Part shown: piece by piece, positions 1 to 7,145 of the stretch
Layout of the letters: the number at the start of each line of letters is the position of its first letter
Numbering within the stretch: position 1 is the first letter of the stretch
From: Pseudomonadota bacterium
GTDB taxonomy: Bacteria; Pseudomonadota; Gammaproteobacteria; Burkholderiales; Burkholderiaceae
Direction: 5' to 3'
Length of the DNA stretch: 12,817 nucleotides
NCBI GenBank assembly: GCA_029777935.1
Contig: JAKORH010000019.1
Coordinates: 1 to 12,817, forward strand
Position numbers and translations under genes: made by a program
Notes under the pieces: model-generated
Databases searched by the model: none
The model's input: the letters and a program-made list of their open reading frames with translations, nothing else
What the model was told of the DNA's origin: nothing

Positions 1-874
1 CGTCGCGCCCGTGGCGGCCGAACAAGCCGCGCCGGCTGGTGAAGCGCACGTCCACGTCGCGCGCGCTGACGAGCCGCGGCGCATCGGCCGCCAGCGGCCG
101 CACCGTGCGCTGCGGCCGGCTGGCGATCAGCCGCTGCGTGTACGGGTGCCGCGGCCGCGCGAACACCTCGGCGGTGGCGCCCTGCTCGACCAGCCGGCCC
201 TTCTCCATCACGCCGACACGATGCGTGAAGCGCCGCACCAAATTCAGATCGTGCGTGATGAAGAGCAGCGCCATCCCCATCTCGCGCTGCAGTTCGTCCA
301 GCAGCGCCAGGATCTGCGCCTGGATCGTCACGTCCAGCGCCGTGGTCGGCTCGTCGGCGATCAGCAGCTTCGGCCGGCACGCCAGCGCCATCGCGATCAT
401 CGCGCGCTGCCGCTGCCCGCCGGAAAGCTGGTGCGGGTACGCGTCGACGCGGCGCTCGGCCTCCGGAATGCCGGTCTTCGCCAGCAGCTCGATCGCGCGC
501 GCGCGGGCCGCGTTCGGGCGCAGCGCCTCGTGCAGCTTGAGCACTTCGCCGATCTGGTTGCCCACCGTGTAAAGCGGATTCAACGCCGTCATCGGCTCCT
601 GGAAGATCATCGCGATGTCGCGCCCGCGCAGCCCGCGCATCGCGCGCTCGGTCTTGCGTGTCAGATCCTCGCCGCCAAAGCGGATCGCGCCGGCCGTGGT
701 CGCGCCGTCGACCAGGCGCAGGATCGACAGTGCGGTGATCGACTTGCCGGAGCCGCTTTCTCCGACCAGCGCGAATTTCTCGCCCGGCGCGATCGCGAAC
801 GACACGCCGTCGACCACGCGCGCGGCGCCGAAGGCGACGGTGAGGTGGTCAATGGCGAGCAATGGGGAGGTCAT
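1..874 (-). CDS. yejF: Yej-type oligopeptide ABC transporter, ATP-binding protein (partial, 3' end outside window)
   Basis: ATPase that would power import of oligopeptides by the YejABEF-type transporter on the cytoplasmic face of the inner membrane. The first 291 residues are visible. They hold a complete first ABC domain: Walker A GESGSGKS at residues 38-45, Q-loop Gln92, signature LSGGQRQR at 150-157, Walker B LLIADE at 170-175 and H-loop His208. After an Opp/Dpp-type tail a second domain begins ([12 protein letters not shown]) just before the window edge. This matches the fused double-ATPase layout of E. coli YejF (about 530 residues), so about 45% is missing. It is the last gene of the yej cluster, 124 bases after yejE, and a dispersed repeat occupies most of that gap. 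The ATG at 874 is chosen by alignment of the N-terminus; its Shine-Dalgarno is poor (no GGAG within 15 bases). The family assignment is firm. The substrate is inferred from family and context. Confidence 0.93.
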   Translation of the reverse strand, partial: MTSPLLAIDHLTVAFGAARVVDGVSFAIAPGEKFALVGESGSGKSITALSILRLVDGATTAGAIRFGGEDLTRKTERAMRGLRGRDIAMIFQEPMTALNPLYTVGNQIGEVLKLHEALRPNAARARAIELLAKTGIPEAERRVDAYPHQLSGGQRQRAMIAMALACRPKLLIADEPTTALDVTIQAQILALLDELQREMGMALLFITHDLNLVRRFTHRVGVMEKGRLVEQGATAEVFARPRHPYTQRLIASRPQRTVRPLAADAPRLVSARDVDVRFTSRRGLFGRHGRD

Positions 875-895
875 CGGTTCGCTGCTTCTGAATTG

Positions 896-973
896 CCCTC
901 ACCCTCGGTCCCTCTCCCGGAGGGAGAGGGATGAAAGGCCCCTCTCCCTCCGGGAGAGGGGTTGGGGTGAGGG
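896..973. repeat. Dispersed palindromic repeat between yejE and yejF (two hairpins within outer inverted arms)
   Basis: The element has outer 9-base arms ccctcaccc (896-904) and gggtgaggg (965-973). They enclose two perfect hairpins: 910-930 (9-bp stem ccctctccc, loop gga) and 939-961 (10-bp stem cccctctccc, loop tcc). The whole can fold into a cloverleaf-like structure. Its sequence type, CCCTCACCC followed by CCCTCTCCC hairpins, resembles intergenic repeats I recall from many beta- and gammaproteobacterial genomes. It lies 25 bases after the yejE stop and 21 bases before the yejF start, inside the presumed operon transcript. There is no T-tract, so it is not a typical intrinsic terminator. 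It may protect the upstream mRNA or lower yejF expression. Confidence 0.85.
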
Positions 974-998
974 AATGCGTTCGCCGATGAACGCATCG

Positions 999-2072
999 TC
1001 ACGACTTCCTCGTATCGAACGCATCGCGCAGCGCGTCGCCGATAAACGTCAGCAGCGCCATCGCCACGACCAGCAGCACGAAGGTCGGCACGATGATCCA
1101 CCACGAATCGAGGTTGTTCTTGCCCTGCCGCAGCAGGTCGCCGAGCGACGGCACCGACGCCGGCACGCCCAGCCCGAGGAAGTCGAGCGAAGTCAGCGCC
1201 AGGATCGCGCCGCTCATGCGGAACGGCAGGAACGTGATCACCGGCGTCAGCGAGTTCGGCAGCACGTGGCGCCGCACGATCTGCCAGTCGGTGAGCCCCA
1301 GCGCGCGCGCCGCCTTGACGAATTCGAGGTTGCGGTTGCGCAGGAACTCGGCGCGCACGTAATCGGACAGCCCGATCCAGCCCCACAGCGACAGCAGCAC
1401 GAGCAGCAGCAGCAGCGACGGCTCGAAGATCGACGCGAAGATGATCAGCAGATACAGCTCCGGGATCGAGTTCCAGATCTCGATCAGCCGCTGCAGCGTC
1501 AGGTCGAGCCGTCCGGCGAAGTAGCCCTGCAGCGCGCCCATCGCCACGCCCAGCGCGGTACCGACCACCGTCAGCGCGAGCGCGAACCAGATGCTGACGC
1601 GGAAGCCATAGATCAGCCGCGCCAGCATGTCGCGCCCCACCTCGTCGGTGCCGAGCCAGCGGGTCGGCCCTGGCGGCGCGGGGTTCGGCTGCTTCTGGAA
1701 GTAGTCGAGCGAATTGGCCGAATGCGGATTCGGCGCGTGCAGGGCCCAGTTGCCGGGCTGCCGGAAGCGCTCGACGATCAGCGGGTCGGTCCAGTCGGTC
1801 GGCGTGCCGAAGTCGCCGCCGAACGTCGTCTCGGGGGGGTCGTACAGCACCGGCGCATACCAGTGGCCGTCGTACTTCGCGACCAGCGGCCGGTCGTTGC
1901 TGACGAGCTCGGCGAATGTGGAGACGACCAGCAACACGAGGAAGATCCACAGCGACACAAAGCCGAGGCGATTGGCCTTGAAGCGCGACCACGCGCGCTG
2001 GTTGGGCGAACCCCGGCGCGTGCGCGCAATGCTCGGCGGCGCGGCGATCGCGCTCGTAGGCTGTGCACTCAT
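999..2072 (-). CDS. yejE: Yej-type oligopeptide ABC transporter permease (OppC/DppC class)
   Basis: Inner-membrane permease subunit, 357 residues, close to the about 340 of E. coli YejE. A cytoplasmic N-terminus is followed by TM1 at about 37-55. A periplasmic stretch (about 56-138) carries the OppC-type motif WLGTDEVGRDMLARLIYG at 139-156. The transmembrane bundle runs from about 160 to 345. The ATPase-docking EAA loop is EFVKAARALGLTDWQIVRRH at 250-269, with the conserved Gly259. Hydrophobic segments are visible at about 161-184, 205-230, 274-300 and 325-345. The ATG at 2070-2072 overlaps the TGA of yejB (ATGA), which indicates translational coupling and equimolar permease synthesis. It would pair with YejB as the transmembrane heterodimer. 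No anomalies are seen in the reading frame. Confidence 0.95.
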   Translation of the reverse strand: MSAQPTSAIAAPPSIARTRRGSPNQRAWSRFKANRLGFVSLWIFLVLLVVSTFAELVSNDRPLVAKYDGHWYAPVLYDPPETTFGGDFGTPTDWTDPLIVERFRQPGNWALHAPNPHSANSLDYFQKQPNPAPPGPTRWLGTDEVGRDMLARLIYGFRVSIWFALALTVVGTALGVAMGALQGYFAGRLDLTLQRLIEIWNSIPELYLLIIFASIFEPSLLLLLVLLSLWGWIGLSDYVRAEFLRNRNLEFVKAARALGLTDWQIVRRHVLPNSLTPVITFLPFRMSGAILALTSLDFLGLGVPASVPSLGDLLRQGKNNLDSWWIIVPTFVLLVVAMALLTFIGDALRDAFDTRKS

Positions 2073-3094
2073 CGCGCGGCAGCGCCGAACTGCACGCGCG
2101 GATCGACCACCACGTACAAGAGGTCACTGACCAGTTTGACGACCAGCCCGATCAGCGTGAACAGATACAGCGACCCCAGCACGACCGGATAGTCGCGCCG
2201 GACCACCGACTCGTACGACAGCAGTCCGAGCCCGTCGAGCGAGAACAGCGTCTCGATCAGCAGCGACCCGGTGAAGAACGCGCCGACGAACGCAGCCGGA
2301 AGACCCGTGACCAGCGGGATCAGCGCGTTGCGGAAGATGTGCTTGTACAGCACGCGCCGCTGCGACAGTCCCTTGGCGCGCGCCACCAGCACGTACTGCT
2401 TGCGGATTTCCTCGACGAAGGTGTTCTTGGTCAGCATCGTCACGGTGGCGAAGCTGCCGATGGTCAGACAGATCAGCGGCAGCGTCAGGTGCCAGAAGTA
2501 ATCGAGGATGCGGCGCGGCCATGACAGCTCGGCCCAGTTGTCCGACACCAGGCCGCGCAGCGGAAACCATTCGAGGAACGTGCCGCCGGCGAACAGCACG
2601 ATCAGCAGCACGCCGAGCACGAAGCCGGGGATCGCGTAGCCGACCAGCACCGCCATCGTGGTCGCCGCGTCGAAGCGCGTACCTTCGCGCACCGCCTTGG
2701 CCACGCCGAGCGGAATCGACACCAGGTACGAGATAAGGAAGGTCCACAGGCCGAGCGAGATCGACACCGGCAGCTTCTCCTTGATCAGATCCCACACGTC
2801 CTTGTTGCGCAGGAAGCTGCGGCCGAGGTCGAAGCGCGCGAAGTGCGCCAGCATCTGCACGTAGCGCACGTGCACCGGCTGATCGAAGCCGTACAGCTTC
2901 TTCAGCTCCTCGATCTGCTGCTTGTCGACGTCGCGGCCCGCCTTGTATGCGCCGCCGGCGCCGATGCGCGCTTCGGCGAGCAGCGTCTCGACCGGCCCGC
3001 CGGGCACGAACTGGATCACGATGAACGTGACGGTGAGCGCGCCGAGCAGTGTCGGCACCATCAGCAGGATGCGTTTGAGGATGTAGGCGATCAT
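2069..3094 (-). CDS. yejB: Yej-type oligopeptide ABC transporter permease (OppB/DppB class)
   Basis: Inner-membrane permease subunit, 341 residues (E. coli YejB has 364). The N-terminus MIAYILKRILLMVPTLLGAL gives TM1 at about 9-29 and is followed by the family motif PGGPVE at 31-36. Further hydrophobic segments lie at about 112-133, 148-172, 203-220, 257-285 and 308-330. The EAA loop is QYVLVARAKGLSQRRVLYKH at 233-252 (conserved Gly242), and the tail LVVKLVSDLLYVVVDPRV is typical. The frame is open upstream to 3271, but the extra 59 codons translate a repeat and yejA antisense sequence. The ATG at 3094 aligns with the E. coli start and is preferred. The only ribosome-binding candidate is a weak GACGGA immediately upstream, next to the hairpin arm of the repeat at 3097-3167. 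The stop overlaps the yejE start. Confidence 0.94.
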   Translation of the reverse strand: MIAYILKRILLMVPTLLGALTVTFIVIQFVPGGPVETLLAEARIGAGGAYKAGRDVDKQQIEELKKLYGFDQPVHVRYVQMLAHFARFDLGRSFLRNKDVWDLIKEKLPVSISLGLWTFLISYLVSIPLGVAKAVREGTRFDAATTMAVLVGYAIPGFVLGVLLIVLFAGGTFLEWFPLRGLVSDNWAELSWPRRILDYFWHLTLPLICLTIGSFATVTMLTKNTFVEEIRKQYVLVARAKGLSQRRVLYKHIFRNALIPLVTGLPAAFVGAFFTGSLLIETLFSLDGLGLLSYESVVRRDYPVVLGSLYLFTLIGLVVKLVSDLLYVVVDPRVQFGAAAR

Positions 3095-3096
3095 TC

Positions 3097-3167
3097 CGTC
3101 GCACCGGCGCAGGCCGGTGCCCAATTTCGAGCGCTGCACTTTGGCCCCGGCCTGCGCCGGGGCGACG
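3097..3167. repeat. Inverted-pair palindromic repeat filling the yejA-yejB gap
   Basis: Two related arms face each other: 3097-3124 (CGTCGCACCGGCGCAGGCCG followed by GTGCCCAA) and 3141-3167, whose reverse complement begins CGTCGCCCCGGCGCAGGCCG. They are separated by 16 bases. Each arm is itself a hairpin, for example GCACCGGC/GCCGGTGC. The repeat takes 71 of the 79 bases between the yejA stop and the yejB start, and ends two bases from the yejB ATG. A solo arm of the same family lies at 8371-8398, which shows it is dispersed. The architecture is that of paired REP-type elements. No transposase is encoded in the window. Confidence 0.85.
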
Positions 3168-3173
3168 ACGAAT

Positions 3174-5024
3174 TCATCTCTTCTCCAGTTCCTTGCTCCA
3201 CCACGTCGCCAGCGGCCACGGCAACTGCGTATCGTCTTCGGGCGGCAGGTCGGCGGTGAAGTACTTGGCACGGACCGCCGGGATGCCGAACCTGGTCCAG
3301 TACGAAATCGGCTCGAAGTCGGCGTACAGCACCGGCACCTGCCACCAGTCCCACATCACCACGCGGTCGAGCGCGCGGCAGGCGTCGCGGAAGTCCTCGA
3401 GCGTGGCGGCGCTGTTCATCGCGTCGAGGATGTGGTCGACCGCCGCGCTCTTGACGCCGCGGAAGTTGTTGTTGCCCTTCTCGTCGGCCGACTTGCTGCC
3501 GTACAGCGTCACGTAGTCAGCCGGCGATGGCAGCGTGAACGCCGGTTCCACGATCGCGACCATGTCGAAGTCGTATTGCTCGAGCCGGCGGTTGTACAGC
3601 GCGAAGTCGACGTTGCGCACCTTCAGATGAATGCCGAGCCTGGCGAGGTTGTGCTGCCACGGCACCTCGCGCGTGGCCGAGTCCCCGGGCACGAGGTATT
3701 CGAACTCGAACGGCTCGCCCTGCGCGTTGCGCAGCACGCCGTCGGGAGCGAGCTTCCAGCCGGCCGCTTCGAGCAGCGCGCGTGCGTGCAGCAGGTTTGC
3801 GCGCAGCCGCTTCGGGTCGCCGCCGGTATCGGGCGCCACGAACGGCGGGCCGAACACCTGCGGCGGCAGCTCGGCGCGGTAGGGCTCGAGCAGCTTCAAC
3901 TCACCCGGCGACGGCAGCCCCCGCGCGGCGAACTCGGAGTTGTTGAACACGCTGCTGGCGCGCTTGTACAGGCGGTAGCGGTTGTTGGTGTCGTAGTCGT
4001 AGCTCCAGTTCAGCGCCTCGCGCACGCGGATGTCCTGGAAGATGGGCCGGCGCAGGTTCAGCTCGAACGCCTGCAGGCCCTGCCCGGTCGCGATCGGGAA
4101 CGGCTTGTTGACGATGCGGCCTTCGTCCCATTGCCGGCCCTTCAACTGGCGCATCCAGACGGCGGCGCTGTACACGCGCACGAGGTCAAACTCGCCGGCC
4201 TTGAACGCCTCGATCGCGACCGCTTCGTCCTGGTAGTAGCGATAGACGACGCGGTCGAAGTTGTAGAAGCCGCGCCGCACCGGCAAGTCGCGCGCCCAGT
4301 AGTCGGGATTGCGCGCGAACTCGATGCGGCGCCCCGCGTGTTCCTCGGCGATCGTGTACGGGCCGCTCGTGATCGGGTACTCGTCGACGATCTGGTCGAA
4401 GCGCTTGCGCGTGCCGTCGGGGTTCACGCCCCACTTGTGCGAGAAGACCTGCAGCAGGCCGATGGTGAACAGCGTGCTCGCGCTGCGGTCGCGCAGATCG
4501 AAGCGGATCGTGCGGTCATCGACGACCACCGCCTTTTCCACGCCCGCCAGCCCGGTCTGATAGGTCGGCGATGCGTACTTGCCGGTCTGCATGTCGAAGC
4601 TGTACTTGACGTCCTCGGCCAGCACCGGGTCGCCGTTGGAGAAGCGAGCGCGCGGGTCGAGTCGAAACGTGATCGACGACTTGTCCGGCGCGATCAGCAT
4701 CTCCTCCGCCAGCAGCCCGTACATGGTGCGCGGCTCGTCGGCAGCGAGCGTGGCCAGCGTCTCGAGCATGAAGATGCCGATGCCCGCCGGCGCGTTGCCG
4801 CGGATCGTGAACAGGTTGAACTTGTCGAAGCTGGTACGCCGATCGGGATTGCGCAGGTCGAGCACGCCGCCCTTGGGCGCGTCGGGATTCACGTATTCGA
4901 AATGCGTGAAACCGCGCGGATACTTCGGCTCGCCGAACGCGGCGTACGCGTGCACCCAGGCTCCCTCGGCCGCGCACACGCGCGCCGCCGAGAGCAGCAG
5001 GCAGAGCGAAAGGAGCAATCGCAT
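3174..5024 (-). CDS. yejA: Yej-type oligopeptide ABC transporter, periplasmic substrate-binding protein
   Basis: Periplasmic binding protein that would capture oligopeptides and deliver them to the YejBE permease; 616 residues from the chosen ATG (E. coli YejA is about 600). The start at 5024 gives a classic signal peptide, MRLLLSLCLLLSAARVCAA, with predicted cleavage near residue 19. The Cys in it lacks a lipobox, so this should be a soluble protein. The mature N-terminus (AYAAFGEPKYPRGFTHFEYV, then NPDAPKGG) is characteristic of the YejA branch of SBP family 5 (PF00496), as are FSNGDPVLAEDVKYSFD and the NNNFRG segment near the C-terminus. The frame stays open to a GTG at 5060, but that start would add 12 polar residues before the signal peptide. 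A hairpin at 5031-5066 lies just upstream. It is the first gene of the yejABEF cluster and lies 73 bases after the BON gene on the same strand. In E. coli the system also imports microcin C; here the substrate is not known. Confidence 0.94.
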   Translation of the reverse strand: MRLLLSLCLLLSAARVCAAEGAWVHAYAAFGEPKYPRGFTHFEYVNPDAPKGGVLDLRNPDRRTSFDKFNLFTIRGNAPAGIGIFMLETLATLAADEPRTMYGLLAEEMLIAPDKSSITFRLDPRARFSNGDPVLAEDVKYSFDMQTGKYASPTYQTGLAGVEKAVVVDDRTIRFDLRDRSASTLFTIGLLQVFSHKWGVNPDGTRKRFDQIVDEYPITSGPYTIAEEHAGRRIEFARNPDYWARDLPVRRGFYNFDRVVYRYYQDEAVAIEAFKAGEFDLVRVYSAAVWMRQLKGRQWDEGRIVNKPFPIATGQGLQAFELNLRRPIFQDIRVREALNWSYDYDTNNRYRLYKRASSVFNNSEFAARGLPSPGELKLLEPYRAELPPQVFGPPFVAPDTGGDPKRLRANLLHARALLEAAGWKLAPDGVLRNAQGEPFEFEYLVPGDSATREVPWQHNLARLGIHLKVRNVDFALYNRRLEQYDFDMVAIVEPAFTLPSPADYVTLYGSKSADEKGNNNFRGVKSAAVDHILDAMNSAATLEDFRDACRALDRVVMWDWWQVPVLYADFEPISYWTRFGIPAVRAKYFTADLPPEDDTQLPWPLATWWSKELEKR

Positions 5025-5030
5025 CGGCGG

Positions 5031-5066
5031 CCGGTCGAGAGCGGGCGGATCATCGCCCACGACCGG
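5031..5066 (-). promoter_or_regulatory. Strong hairpin in the yejA leader
   Basis: Inverted arms ccggtcg (5031-5037) and cgaccgg (5060-5066) enclose a second stem, gggcg (5043-5047) with cgccc (5054-5058), around a gatcat loop. In the minus-strand transcript the structure ends six bases before the yejA ATG. No T-tract follows. It could be an inefficient terminator after the BON gene, a translation-modulating leader hairpin, or chance in GC-rich DNA. Confidence 0.35.
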
Positions 5067-5097
5067 CGCGCCGACAAGCGCAGGCGCGGTCCGCGCG

Positions 5098-5421
5098 TCA
5101 AGAAGCCGGCGGCCGCACGATGATGTCGTTCTGCACCGACTTGACGCCCTTGACGCCGCGCGCGAGTTGCTCGGCGGCGTCCTTCTCCGTCGCGTTCTTG
5201 GCGAAGCCCGACAGCAGGACCGTGCCGTTCAGCGTCTCGACGTGGATCGCGCCGGCGTCGACGTTGTGGTTCTCGACGAACTTGGATTTCACCGCAGTGG
5301 TGATCGAAGCGTCGTCGATGTATGCGCCGACCGTGGACTGGCCGCGCGTCACGGCGCAGCCCGGCAGTGCGATCAGTGCCGCCGCGGCCAGCGCCGCAGC
5401 CAGTGCGTTGCGATGTTTCAT
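5098..5421 (-). CDS. Small BON-domain lipoprotein (OsmY-like)
   Basis: Predicted envelope protein of 107 residues. The N-terminus is a signal sequence (MKHRNALAAALAAAALIALP) leading into LPGC, so Cys22 is a plausible lipidation site, although Pro at the -2 position is not ideal. A single BON domain (PF04972) follows at about 36-104. It includes ITTAVKSKF, then VDAGAIHVETLNGTVLLSGF and the closing GVKGVKSVQNDIIV, the usual alpha-beta order with the central Gly. BON proteins bind membranes and are commonly induced by osmotic or envelope stress. The start is fixed by a strong GAGGAG Shine-Dalgarno at 5429-5434, seven bases from the ATG, although the frame is open to 5556. The gene lies downstream of the sensor kinase on the same strand (176-base gap). 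A candidate response-regulator site lies at 5586-5601. Confidence 0.9.
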   Translation of the reverse strand: MKHRNALAAALAAAALIALPGCAVTRGQSTVGAYIDDASITTAVKSKFVENHNVDAGAIHVETLNGTVLLSGFAKNATEKDAAEQLARGVKGVKSVQNDIIVRPPAS

Positions 5422-5428
5422 GGCGGAT

Positions 5429-5434
5429 CTCCTC
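5429..5434 (-). promoter_or_regulatory. Shine-Dalgarno GAGGAG of the BON gene
   Basis: GAGGAG on the minus strand lies seven bases before the ATG at 5421. It selects this start over the longer open frame reaching 5556. Confidence 0.8.
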
Positions 5435-5585
5435 GATAAAGCACCGGACGGCGGACGGCGAGACGATGCTGTCCCCGGCAGGCGCGCGCAGCGACGTGCT
5501 GCGATGAAGGCAGCGTATGCAGCCGCGTGCGCGCCGCCCATGGGACACGCGGCCACCGCGCTGTCGGCCGGGTCCGTGCCGCGTT

Positions 5586-5601
5586 GTAGGACACCGCTTA
5601 C
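5586..5601. promoter_or_regulatory. Candidate NarL/FixJ (GacA-like) regulator site upstream of the BON gene
   Basis: On the minus strand the sequence is GTAAGCGGTGTCCTAC, that is GTAAG-N6-CCTAC. This has the half-sites and spacing of the published GacA/UvrY box core (TGTAAG-N6-CTTACA) with one imperfect half. It shares GTCCTAC with the perfect palindrome at 8251-8266. It lies about 165 bases upstream of the BON start and overlaps the last codons of the kinase gene. Its function as a binding site is inferred. Confidence 0.45.
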
Positions 5602-6944
5602 GCGGCAGGCCGTTCGGGGATCGAGGCGCGGATGCGCGTACCGCGCGCGGGCGCCGACTCGATCGCGAGCGAGCCGCCCTCGGATTCGACGCGGTAGCGC
5701 ATGCCGAGCAGTCCGTGCGCCGACTGCGGCTGCGCCTCGGGATCGAAGCCTGCGCCGTCGTCGGCGACTTCGACCGTCGCTAAGCCGTCACGCGACGCGA
5801 GCGTCAGCTCGACGCGCCGCGCGCGCGCGTACTTGGCGATGTTGGTGAATGCCTCCTGCACCAGCCGGTAGACGGTGAGCTGCGCCGCCGGTGCCAGCCG
5901 CACGTCCTCGAGCCGGCACTGCACCGGGAGCTTGGCGGTGTGCTCGAATTCGCGCGCCAGGATCTCGAGCGCCGCCACCAGGCCCAGGTTGTCGAGCGAC
6001 GATGGCCGCAGGTCCTCGATGATCCGGCGCTTCAGCGCGATGCCGTCGTTCAGCGTCTCGATCAGGTGCGCCAGCCGCTCGAGCGCCTCCGGCTCGCGGC
6101 TGCCGAGGCGCGCGCGCAGGCGCGCCGCGTCGAGCTTGGCCGCTGTCAGCAGCGCGCCCAGCTCGTCGTGCAGCTCGCGCGCCAGGCGCGCGCGCTCGTC
6201 CTCACGCGCTGTCTGCAGGTAGCGCGTGAGCCGCGTGAGCTGCGCGGTGCGGCGCGCGACCTCGCGTTCGAGGCGGTCGCGCTCGGCCTCGATCTCGTGT
6301 GCGCGGCGCGCGCGCAGTTCCTCGATCGCGCGCGCCTGCCGCAGGTACAGCGCGAGCACGGCGAGGCTCGCCAGCGCCAGCGCGTCGATGCCGATGCGGT
6401 TGGCGAGCAGCGTGTGGTCCACGCGCGCGCGCGCCGCGTCCTGGCGCGCCGCGGCGGCGGCATCGAGCGCGGCCGCGTGCTGCGTGATCGTCACTGTCTG
6501 CGTGCCGCCGTGGTCGGCGAGCGTCTGATTGATCGCGCGCTCGCGCTCGCCGCCCGCCGCGAGCGCCAGCGCGTGCTCGACGTCTTCGCGCCGCTCGTGC
6601 ACGGCGGCGGCGAGCGCGGCATAACGCGCAGCCGCGTCGCCGGCACCGAAGTGCGCGGCCAGGCGCGCGAGCGCCTGCGCCGACGCATCGAGCGCCGCGC
6701 GGCAGGCCTGCTGCTGCTCGGCGTGCCCGGTCAGCAGGTACGCGCGCAGCGCCCACTCCGCGTCCTGCAGCGACACGCGCAACCCGCGCAGGTCGGCGCG
6801 CGCAGCGGTCGCCGCATCGAGCGTCTCCATCCACCGGTTCGAGCGCCAGTACGCGGCCTCGTTGGCCACGAGCACGGCCGCGGCAACCACCACCGCCAGC
6901 AGTACCGCCGCGCGGCCGCTGCGAAGGATCGCCGGGATCTTCAT
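5598..6944 (-). CDS. CHASE3-domain sensor histidine kinase (HisKA_3, NarX/DegS class)
   Basis: Membrane-bound sensor kinase of 448 residues. TM1 lies at about 11-28. A periplasmic CHASE3-like helical domain at about 35-175 includes the recognisable YLLTGH segment at 70-74. TM2 lies at about 184-201, followed by a charged coiled-coil linker at about 203-245. The HisKA_3 dimerisation helix contains ERARLARELHDELG with phospho-acceptor His259. The HATPase_c domain has the N-box around Asn368 (VQEAFTNIAKYA), G1 VADDGAGFD (393-401) and G2 HGLLGM (410-415). No receiver domain is fused. Its natural partner is the NarL/FixJ regulator encoded divergently at 7146, a less usual arrangement than kinase-regulator co-transcription. 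The ATG at 6944 aligns with the start of TM1, but its Shine-Dalgarno is weak. The sensed signal is unknown; the adjacent BON gene hints at envelope or osmotic stress. Confidence 0.92.
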   Translation of the reverse strand: MKIPAILRSGRAAVLLAVVVAAAVLVANEAAYWRSNRWMETLDAATAARADLRGLRVSLQDAEWALRAYLLTGHAEQQQACRAALDASAQALARLAAHFGAGDAAARYAALAAAVHERREDVEHALALAAGGERERAINQTLADHGGTQTVTITQHAAALDAAAAARQDAARARVDHTLLANRIGIDALALASLAVLALYLRQARAIEELRARRAHEIEAERDRLEREVARRTAQLTRLTRYLQTAREDERARLARELHDELGALLTAAKLDAARLRARLGSREPEALERLAHLIETLNDGIALKRRIIEDLRPSSLDNLGLVAALEILAREFEHTAKLPVQCRLEDVRLAPAAQLTVYRLVQEAFTNIAKYARARRVELTLASRDGLATVEVADDGAGFDPEAQPQSAHGLLGMRYRVESEGGSLAIESAPARGTRIRASIPERPAA

Positions 6945-6978
6945 CGGTACGTCATCTGACTACACTCTTGGCCAAATT

Positions 6979-7136
6979 TGATTAGCTACGAAGTTCAGCA
7001 GTCCGACGTCATTCCCGCGTAAGCGGGAATCCAGCGCCTTCATCGCGAAAGACACTGGGTCCCCGCTTTCGCGGGGACGACAATCGAGCCGCGCGAAGTC
7101 CTGTTCTTCGTGGTTGCTGAACTTGATCGCCAATCA
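6979..7136. repeat. 158-bp imperfect inverted repeat spanning the kinase/regulator intergenic region
   Basis: The left arm 6979-7000 and right arm 7115-7136 are inverted copies matching at 18 of 22 positions. They include a perfect 10-base core: aagttcagca at 6991-7000 and tgctgaactt at 7115-7124. The palindromic element 7007-7081 is nested inside. The right arm ends at the Shine-Dalgarno of the response regulator, and the left arm ends 34 bases before the kinase start. It could be a symmetric operator for a divergent promoter or the termini of a small non-autonomous element. No target duplication is evident. Confidence 0.6.
7007..7081. repeat. Paired palindromic repeat (dRS3-like ATTCCC-N8-GGGAAT unit)
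   Basis: The left unit is cgtcATTCCCgcgtaagcGGGAATccag (7007-7034), here split around its ATTCCC/GGGAAT stem. The right unit, in inverse orientation, is ctgggtccccgctttcgcgg continuing to 7081. Both are hairpins and the pair forms a larger inverted repeat. The ATTCCC-N8-GGGAAT core equals the 20-base dRS3 pattern known from Neisseria; similar elements are, as I recall, widespread in betaproteobacteria. It lies in the divergent promoter region of the kinase and response regulator. Confidence 0.85.
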
Positions 7137-7145
7137 GGACAAACC

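Noticed and set aside
896..973. Intrinsic terminator between yejE and yejF
   Set aside because: Stems are strong but no T-tract follows on the minus strand, and the same sequence type looks like a dispersed repeat.
615..2192. Long plus-strand open frame opposite yejE and part of yejF
   Set aside because: It crosses a palindromic repeat and reads as Gln/Arg/His-rich low-complexity sequence. The minus strand encodes recognisable transporter subunits.
3095..3271. N-terminal extension of yejB to an upstream start
   Set aside because: The 59 extra codons translate the dispersed repeat and antisense yejA. The start at 3094 aligns with the known YejB N-terminus and begins the first membrane helix.
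3117..5123. Long open frame (668 codons) on the plus strand opposite yejA
   Set aside because: It is the antisense shadow of a clear periplasmic binding protein. Its translation is rich in Arg, Val and Glu with no domain, as expected in GC-rich DNA.
6299..6834. Runs of alternating GC (gcgcgc) as a possible Z-DNA or satellite feature
   Set aside because: They are within the kinase coding sequence and explained by Ala/Arg-rich codons at high GC.
5940..6959. Plus-strand open frame (339 codons) opposite the histidine kinase
   Set aside because: Arg/Ala-rich antisense translation. The kinase motifs on the minus strand are unambiguous.
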